Made by a program: the position numbers and the translations under genes. Shown here one piece after another: positions 14,049-18,507 of a stretch of DNA of 18,507 nucleotides (the stretch's first letter is position 1; every line of letters starts with the position of its first letter). The notes beneath the pieces are model-generated. The model did not search any database. It saw only the letters and a list, made by a program, of their open reading frames with translations, and had not been told where the DNA came from. Source of the stretch: Anaerolineaceae bacterium (lineage in GTDB: Bacteria; Chloroflexota; Anaerolineae; Anaerolineales; Villigracilaceae); contig BQMV01000240.1 of the NCBI GenBank assembly GCA_022181005.1, positions 1 to 18,507 of the forward strand, written 5' to 3'.

Positions 14049-14945
14049 ATGAACAAATTTTTAGAACGATTACAAAGCGATGAAATTCTTATTGCCGATG
14101 GCGCGACAGGCTCGAATTTACAAAAGATGGGACTCAAGCCCGGCAGACCGCCGGAGGATTTGATTATTGACGATCCCGATGCGATCTTCAAACTCGCTTC
14201 ATCGTTTGCCGAGGCTGGCTCGGATATCCTCCTTACTTGCACCTTTGGCGGAACGCGCATGCGGATGAAAGATTCAAAATATCAAGAGCGCGCTCTCGAA
14301 GTGAACATGCGCGCAGCGGAGATCGCGCGCAAAGCCGCCGCGCGCAACAACGGGTTGGTCGCCGGTTCGCTGGGACCAGTCGGCGCGTTGATCAAACCCT
14401 ACGGTCCGCTCGAGTTCGATGAGGTGAAAGCCGCGTTCGCCGAACAAGCCAAAGCCCTCGCCGCCGGCGGCGTAGATTTACTGGTAATTGAAACCATGTT
14501 CGCTATTGAGGAAACGACAGCCGCGTTTGAAGGCGCGCGCTCCACGACCGACTTGCCGATCGTTGTCTCGTTCAGTTATGATCGCGGCACGCGCTCGATG
14601 ATGGGAGTTAAACCGAAGGATGCGATCAAGAAATATGCCGAGATGGGCGCGGCTCTCATCGGCGCAAACTGCGGGACAACGCTCGCTAACATGGAAGCCG
14701 TCGTTAAAGAATATGCAGCGACCCTGCCGAACTTTCCTTTATGGGTGAAGCCAAACGCCGGCGTCCCGCACATGGACGTCGCAACCGAACAAGCCGTATA
14801 CGATATGGGACCCGCAGATATGGCGGCGTACGCGCAAGCGTACGTTAAATTAGGGGCGAGAGTTGTGGGCGGTTGTTGCGGCAACACACCGGAGCACATT
14901 GCCGCAATTGCTAAAGCGGTAAAGCCTACGCGTACAGATCGTTGA
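14049..14945 (+). CDS. Stand-alone homocysteine S-methyltransferase domain protein
   Basis: A 298-residue (beta/alpha)8 protein equal to the homocysteine-binding domain of MetH/BHMT-type enzymes. It starts with ILIADGATGSNLQKMGL (13-29) and has LLTCTFGG (61-68), SLGPVGALIKPYG and LLVIETMFAIEE. The zinc ligands are C208 (GANCGTT) and C276-C277 (VVGGCCGNTPEHI), the site that activates homocysteine thiolate. It lacks the folate, cobalamin and activation modules of MetH. With the upstream corrinoid activator it most likely forms part of a split B12-dependent methionine synthase or of another corrinoid methyl-transfer pathway; a betaine or S-methylmethionine donor is also possible. The Shine-Dalgarno (GAAAGAG) is modest. 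Its last 20 bases overlap the convergent PLP-enzyme gene. Confidence 0.9.
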   Translation: MNKFLERLQSDEILIADGATGSNLQKMGLKPGRPPEDLIIDDPDAIFKLASSFAEAGSDILLTCTFGGTRMRMKDSKYQERALEVNMRAAEIARKAAARNNGLVAGSLGPVGALIKPYGPLEFDEVKAAFAEQAKALAAGGVDLLVIETMFAIEETTAAFEGARSTTDLPIVVSFSYDRGTRSMMGVKPKDAIKKYAEMGAALIGANCGTTLANMEAVVKEYAATLPNFPLWVKPNAGVPHMDVATEQAVYDMGPADMAAYAQAYVKLGARVVGGCCGNTPEHIAAIAKAVKPTRTDR

Positions 14946-16356
14946 AGTAGTTGATCAGGAAGGTGTTGCAAACCGCGTCGGGCAACGCGTCCATGACCTC
15001 GTTGATGAACGCCATCTCGGTCGGCAGTTCCGTGCCGCTCAACCCAGCGGAGGCGGCGAGTTGACCGAAGGCGGCTTCGGGGTCGGGGCTTTGCAGCGCC
15101 ATGTTAATCATCGCTTTGATAGAATCCGAATCAATCGGCTCTTTGGCTTTGACGATTTCCACGCATTCGCGCAAATCCTGGAGCAAGGCGTCCGCGTTGG
15201 GAGCGCTGCCGTATGTGATCGAAATATGCAAATTGCGCGGCGTGAGCGGCGTGGAGAACTGCCCTTGAATATACCAGCCGCGCTTGCCCATTTCATCCGC
15301 GAGCTGATAGACGTTAAGCGAATCCGAGGCGAACGAGAACATGCACATCGCGGGTTGCCCTAACACGCGCAATTCAGGGATGGCGTTGACTCCCGCGATA
15401 ATTTTCCGCGTCGCCTCTTGCACTGTTTGGACAATGCGTTGATAGCCTTCCTCGCCCAAAAAGTTGAGGATCGCCCATGCGCCCGCAAAGGGACCGCCGC
15501 TTTTACTGCTCAACACGGTCGGGTTGACGAGCGTATACCCCGTCGTGTCGGTGCAGGCAAAAATTTGATATTTGCGAATGTCTTTGCTGCGATACATAAT
15601 GACCGAGCAACCTTTGGCGGCGTATCCGTATTTGTGCATATCGGCGGAAATAGACGTAACGCCCGACACCGTAAAATCAAAATCGGGAATCTGATAGCCG
15701 AGTTTTCGCATGAACGAAAGATGAATGCCGCCCACGCAGCCGTCCACATGAAAAAGTAAATTATGCTTCTGCGCGATTGCGCCGATTTCCGCGATGGGGT
15801 CAATTACGCCTTGCGAATAATTCGGCGCGGACGCGACCAGCAGAATCGTATTTTCGGTGATGGCTTTTTCCATATCCTCCGCGCGGACCTTGAACGTGAC
15901 AGGGTCAATGTCTACAATGACAGGTTTGACGCTCAAATAATGCGCGGCTTTATGGAAGGCGGCGTGCGCGGTCTTCGGCAGAATCATCTCGGGTTGGGCA
16001 ATGTGCGGCTGCTCGACGCGGGCTTTATCGCGCGCGGCTTTCACCGCCAGCATGATGCTCTCCGTGCCGCCGCTGGTGAGATGACCGACCGCGTTCGCAT
16101 CTCCGCGCAAGAGGTTGACGATCGCGCGAACAACATCCGTTTCTAGTTTTAGCAGCGAAGGAAAAACGGTCGGGTCGAGTCCGTTCTCGCTCAAAAAGGC
16201 GAGGTAGGCTTCCTTTGTAACTTCGGCGGGATCTTCGCCAGGATCGTAAACGTAGCAGAAAACCTTGCCGCTTTTCCAATCCATGTCGCGCCCTTTGAAG
16301 GCTTGCAACGCGGCGAGAATTTCCTGCTTCGATAATCCAGTTTGCGGAATATTCAT
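14926..16356 (-). CDS. PLP-dependent sphingosine-1-phosphate lyase / glutamate decarboxylase-like protein
   Basis: A 476-residue fold-type-I PLP enzyme of the group II decarboxylase family, closest by motif to sphingosine-1-phosphate lyases. Visible are HLTSGGTESIMLAVKAARD (92-110, phosphate-binding), VASAPNYSQGVIDPI (174-188), FHVDGCVGG (202-210, pyridine-N aspartate D205) and SISADMHKYGYAAKG (235-249) with Schiff-base K242. The substrate may be a long-chain base phosphate or another phospho-amino alcohol or amino acid; that cannot be decided from sequence. No transmembrane anchor is seen at the N-terminus, unlike the eukaryotic lyase. The start ATG has only a weak purine-rich site. It is 33 bases after the transporter gene and converges with the homocysteine methyltransferase gene, overlapping it by 20 bases. 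Confidence 0.88.
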   Translation of the reverse strand: MNIPQTGLSKQEILAALQAFKGRDMDWKSGKVFCYVYDPGEDPAEVTKEAYLAFLSENGLDPTVFPSLLKLETDVVRAIVNLLRGDANAVGHLTSGGTESIMLAVKAARDKARVEQPHIAQPEMILPKTAHAAFHKAAHYLSVKPVIVDIDPVTFKVRAEDMEKAITENTILLVASAPNYSQGVIDPIAEIGAIAQKHNLLFHVDGCVGGIHLSFMRKLGYQIPDFDFTVSGVTSISADMHKYGYAAKGCSVIMYRSKDIRKYQIFACTDTTGYTLVNPTVLSSKSGGPFAGAWAILNFLGEEGYQRIVQTVQEATRKIIAGVNAIPELRVLGQPAMCMFSFASDSLNVYQLADEMGKRGWYIQGQFSTPLTPRNLHISITYGSAPNADALLQDLRECVEIVKAKEPIDSDSIKAMINMALQSPDPEAAFGQLAASAGLSGTELPTEMAFINEVMDALPDAVCNTFLINYFNDLYA

Positions 16357-16389
16357 GTCAACTCAATTCTTCTTTTGGATGAAGCCAAC

Positions 16390-17706
16390 TCACGATTTGA
16401 TCGCGTCGCGTCCGAGCGGATAACGCCACATGCAGAACGCGATGCACAAACTCGCAAGGATTGGAACGCCGCCAATCAGAAGCCGCGTTCCTACGATCGC
16501 GGCTTCTGATTGAATATCGGAGCCTGCCACGAAGCCGGTCGCGCCCATGATCAGCGCAAAGAAGATGCCTTCCAGCGAGAACGAGATTTTCGTCAAGCCG
16601 CTGTTCATGCCAAAGAACAATCCTTCGCGGCTCATGCCATGATGTCGTTTAGCGTCGTCGTCGATCACTTCGGAGATGATTGGGAAGGGCATGAGCAGCG
16701 TTGAAGTCAGCCCCGGCACCATAAGAAGCGTCCCCAGCAGCCCAGTGTAAAAGTCGTGAGCAAGCGCCATCATAAGCAGTCCGGGAATTATCGCAAACGC
16801 GCCCGTGATCCACGCTTTACGGTAGCCTAATCGCGCCACAATCGGACGCCAAATGAAAAACATCGGGACGCAAAGCAAGATCGGAACGCCAAGCAAGACC
16901 GCTTCCGCGTCGCCGCCGCCAAGTTTCATGCCGAATACCTCTATCGGCGCTTGAATGCCGAGCGCATACTTCCTCCAAAACGGAAGCATCCCCGCCAGCG
17001 CCACCCAAATGTATTCTTTGGCGACGTTTGCGCCCAAAAACCAACGAAACGGAACGCTGCCGAACGCCGCGCGAAGCGACGCGCCCATTCCCATATTTTC
17101 TTCGTTTTCGGGAACTTTCTTTTCTTTCACGCCGATGATAGAGATCAGATAGCCCGCTGCGACCAACACACCCATAATTGCGCCCATCGCCAAATAGCCG
17201 ACGCTTTCAGCGAGAATGGGCGCAAGGATGAACGCCAGCAATAACGCGACCGCGCCTAAAATTTCGCGCGTCACCGAAAGGTCAATACGATCGCGCGGCG
17301 TAGGAGCGACTTCGGGAAAGAGCGCGTTGTACGCCACATAAATCAAACTATAAATCGTGTCGAAAATGAATAAGATAATAAAGAAATAGACGGCTAGAAT
17401 AAGCGGGCTGTGAGTCGGCGGAGTCCATAAGAAGAAGAACGATAAGCCGAGCGGGATCGCGCCGAAGGCGACGTAGGGTATGCGTCTGCCGAAGCGCGAG
17501 CGTGTGCGATCCGATAATTGCCCCATCAGCGGATCATTAATCACGTTCCATAATCCATAGACCGCCCACAGCGTTCCAATCAACGCGCTCGAAACGCCGA
17601 GCACGTCCACATAATAAAACTTGATTCGATTTTGGAAGACTTCGTAAGCGATCGTATTGGCGAAATTGCCAAATGCGTAACTGACAAACTTTGTAATTCT
17701 TTGCAT
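16390..17706 (-). CDS. GPH-family (MelB-type) sugar:cation symporter
   Basis: A 438-residue membrane protein with about twelve hydrophobic segments. The GPH/MelB signature INDPLMGQLSDRTRSRFGRRIPYV follows the second helix. Hydrophobic segments are obvious in ILAVYFFIILFIFDTIYSLIYV, GAVALLLAFILAPIL, GYLAMGAIMGVLVAAGYLISI and the C-terminal LLIGGVPILASLCIAFCMW. Family members import glycosides or sugars with Na+ or H+, and the substrate is not predictable. A TTG 21 bases upstream is in frame, but the ATG at 17706 has AAGGG eight bases before it and begins MQRITKFVSYAFGNF, as expected for the family. It is followed closely by the PLP enzyme, so the two may be co-transcribed. A perfect 15-bp hairpin lies in the coding sequence near its 3' end. 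Confidence 0.92.
   Translation of the reverse strand: MQRITKFVSYAFGNFANTIAYEVFQNRIKFYYVDVLGVSSALIGTLWAVYGLWNVINDPLMGQLSDRTRSRFGRRIPYVAFGAIPLGLSFFFLWTPPTHSPLILAVYFFIILFIFDTIYSLIYVAYNALFPEVAPTPRDRIDLSVTREILGAVALLLAFILAPILAESVGYLAMGAIMGVLVAAGYLISIIGVKEKKVPENEENMGMGASLRAAFGSVPFRWFLGANVAKEYIWVALAGMLPFWRKYALGIQAPIEVFGMKLGGGDAEAVLLGVPILLCVPMFFIWRPIVARLGYRKAWITGAFAIIPGLLMMALAHDFYTGLLGTLLMVPGLTSTLLMPFPIISEVIDDDAKRHHGMSREGLFFGMNSGLTKISFSLEGIFFALIMGATGFVAGSDIQSEAAIVGTRLLIGGVPILASLCIAFCMWRYPLGRDAIKS
16473..16512. repeat. Perfect 15-bp inverted repeat inside the transporter gene
   Basis: CAATCAGAAGCCGCG (16473-16487) and CGCGGCTTCTGATTG (16498-16512) are exact complements with a 10-base loop. The segment encodes QSEAAIVGTRLLIG in the transporter. 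Those residues look normal for the family (compare QSPAALLGIRLLF), so this is probably not an inserted element. The mRNA hairpin should be strong. Confidence 0.75.
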
Positions 17707-17823
17707 GATTGTTTCCCTTGTTAACAATTAAGTCGCAGATCAAATACTTTTGGCGTCTTATCTTAAACCCTAAACTCCTTAAGCGGTTGCTTTACAATTT
17801 TGCGAATTTCTACAAGGTCCGAT
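17707..17823. other. Intergenic spacer between Nudix and transporter genes
   Basis: This 117-base spacer holds the transporter Shine-Dalgarno. I see no convincing terminator, RNA gene or strong promoter in it. TTAACAATTAA near 17720 is AT-rich but lacks a matching -35. Confidence 0.5.
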
Positions 17824-18369
17824 CTAACGCGCATTGAGATATGTTTCTAAATGCGGGCGCGCCATCAACAACGCCGCCAACGATTTGGCGTCTGGGATTT
17901 CGCCGCGCTGCGCTAACTCGAAAGCGCGTTTCACCGGTATTTTTTCCACTGAAAGGAATTCATCCGCATCCGGGGCGAGCGGGTTGCGCTGCAGATCGGT
18001 CGCCAGAAACACCCCCATGAGTTCGGTGGAATAACCGGGCGCAAGATAGAACCTGCCGACGCTGAGCAGTCGCCTCGCTTCCATGCCTGTCTCTTCGCGG
18101 ATCTCGCGCGCGGCGCATGCATCGAAAGACTCGTCGCCATCGCGCGTGCCAGCGGGCAGCTCCAACAGGTCCGCGCCCGCCGCGTGACGATGCTGACGCA
18201 CAAACCAGATATTCCCTTCGTCGTCCACAGGGATAATGACCGCCGAACCGCCATGTTCGACGATCTCAAAATTTGTCTCGCGTCCATCGGGCGTTCTGAG
18301 AGTGTCGCGGCGGATCTTAAACGCGCGTCCCTGCATCAGAGTGGTTGATTTGAGCAATGTAAAAGGCAT
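17824..18369 (-). CDS. Nudix hydrolase, ADP-ribose pyrophosphatase type
   Basis: A 181-residue Nudix protein. The Nudix box fits GX5EX7REUXEEXGU exactly: G74-TRDGD-E80-SFDACAA-REIREETGM (to 96). VGRFYLAPGYSTELMGVFLA follows and is characteristic of ADP-ribose pyrophosphatases (NudF/ADPRase), which hydrolyse ADP-ribose to AMP and ribose-5-phosphate. The N-terminal FEIVEHGGSAVIIPVDD is also typical. The ATG at 18369 has an excellent AGGAGG six to seven bases upstream. The gene starts 27 bases after a terminator that ends the preceding LysM-like gene. Its own promoter must overlap that terminator, or it is expressed by readthrough. Other nucleoside-diphosphate sugars are possible substrates. Confidence 0.93.
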   Translation of the reverse strand: MPFTLLKSTTLMQGRAFKIRRDTLRTPDGRETNFEIVEHGGSAVIIPVDDEGNIWFVRQHRHAAGADLLELPAGTRDGDESFDACAAREIREETGMEARRLLSVGRFYLAPGYSTELMGVFLATDLQRNPLAPDADEFLSVEKIPVKRAFELAQRGEIPDAKSLAALLMARPHLETYLNAR

Positions 18370-18396
18370 GTTTTACCTCCTATGATATTTGACATT

Positions 18397-18427
18397 GATA
18401 AAGAAAAGCCCGAGCGTTTGCCCGGGC
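18397..18427 (-). terminator. Rho-independent terminator of the LysM-like gene
   Basis: On the minus strand GCCCGGGC, loop AAAC, GCTCGGGC forms an eight-pair stem with one G-U pair, followed directly by TTTTCTTT. It lies 20 bases after the TAA of the partial LysM-like gene and just before the Nudix Shine-Dalgarno. Confidence 0.85.
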
Positions 18428-18447
18428 GAACTGGATTCTCGTAGAGA

Positions 18448-18507
18448 TTAAGGGATGCTGATCGTCTGCCCTACGCTAAGCGTCGAGCCCAGCGAGACGC
18501 CGCTGTT
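18448..18507 (-). CDS. C-terminal end of a LysM-like domain protein (5' truncated by window edge)
   Basis: Only 19 codons and a TAA are in the window, reading NSGVSLGSTLSVGQTISIP. This matches the end of a LysM peptidoglycan/chitin-binding motif, whose last strand usually reads N.....L.VGQ.I.IP. The correctly placed terminator 20 bases after the stop supports a real gene end. A cell-wall hydrolase or secreted LysM protein is likely, but nothing of the rest can be seen. Confidence 0.65.
   Translation of the reverse strand, partial: NSGVSLGSTLSVGQTISIP

Overview
This is a gene-dense stretch of bacterial chromosome that begins at a raw contig end. Bases 1-58 are Illumina library adapter rather than genome, so real sequence starts at base 59. 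Long operon-like runs, Shine-Dalgarno sites, moderate-to-high GC and the gene mix (2-oxoglutarate dehydrogenase, split corrinoid methyl-transfer parts, a selenoprotein, GPH-type sugar transporter, sphingosine-phosphate-lyase-like enzyme) suggest an uncultured environmental bacterium. Chloroflexota/Anaerolineae is my best guess, but this is inference and no ribosomal marker is present.

Layout: from 59 to 11559 everything is on the minus strand. Read in transcription order it is metE, a FAD/NAD disulfide-reductase-like flavoprotein, a DsbA/FrnE-like thiol oxidoreductase, an AhpD-like protein, an AlkA-type DNA glycosylase, a DUF488 protein, a DUF2249 protein, a PEP-mutase/isocitrate-lyase-family enzyme, GTP cyclohydrolase I, a small cupin, sucA, and the first 66 codons of sucB, which is cut by the contig end. 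A 15-bp-stem hairpin at 5034-5073 probably splits this array into at least two transcription units. From 11819 to 14945 the plus strand carries a corrinoid-activating ATPase (RACo/RamA-like, DUF4445) and a stand-alone homocysteine methyltransferase. From 14926 to the end the minus strand resumes with a LysM-like gene end and its terminator, a Nudix hydrolase, a GPH/MelB-type transporter and a PLP-dependent lyase/decarboxylase.

The main discovery is at 7283-7975. The DsbA/FrnE-like gene has an in-frame TGA exactly where the first catalytic cysteine of CPWC should be (UPWC), with an upstream ATG and Shine-Dalgarno site. A stem-loop four bases after the TGA fits a bacterial SECIS. It is therefore very probably a selenoprotein, and simple ORF calling would truncate it by 27 residues including the active-site Sec and Cys. 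It sits directly downstream of a flavoprotein reductase and upstream of a CxxC AhpD-like protein, a plausible thiol/selenol redox group.

A second unusual structure is a 101-bp element with perfect 12-bp terminal inverted repeats (12731-12831) lying in frame inside the corrinoid-activator gene, where it encodes an extra linker of about 34 residues. The methionine region is also notable. Cobalamin-independent metE is divergent from a probable cobalamin-dependent set (activator plus homocysteine methyltransferase), and a perfect palindrome sits in the shared 259-bp control region. No tRNA, rRNA, CRISPR array, transposase or intergenic gap above 300 bases was found.
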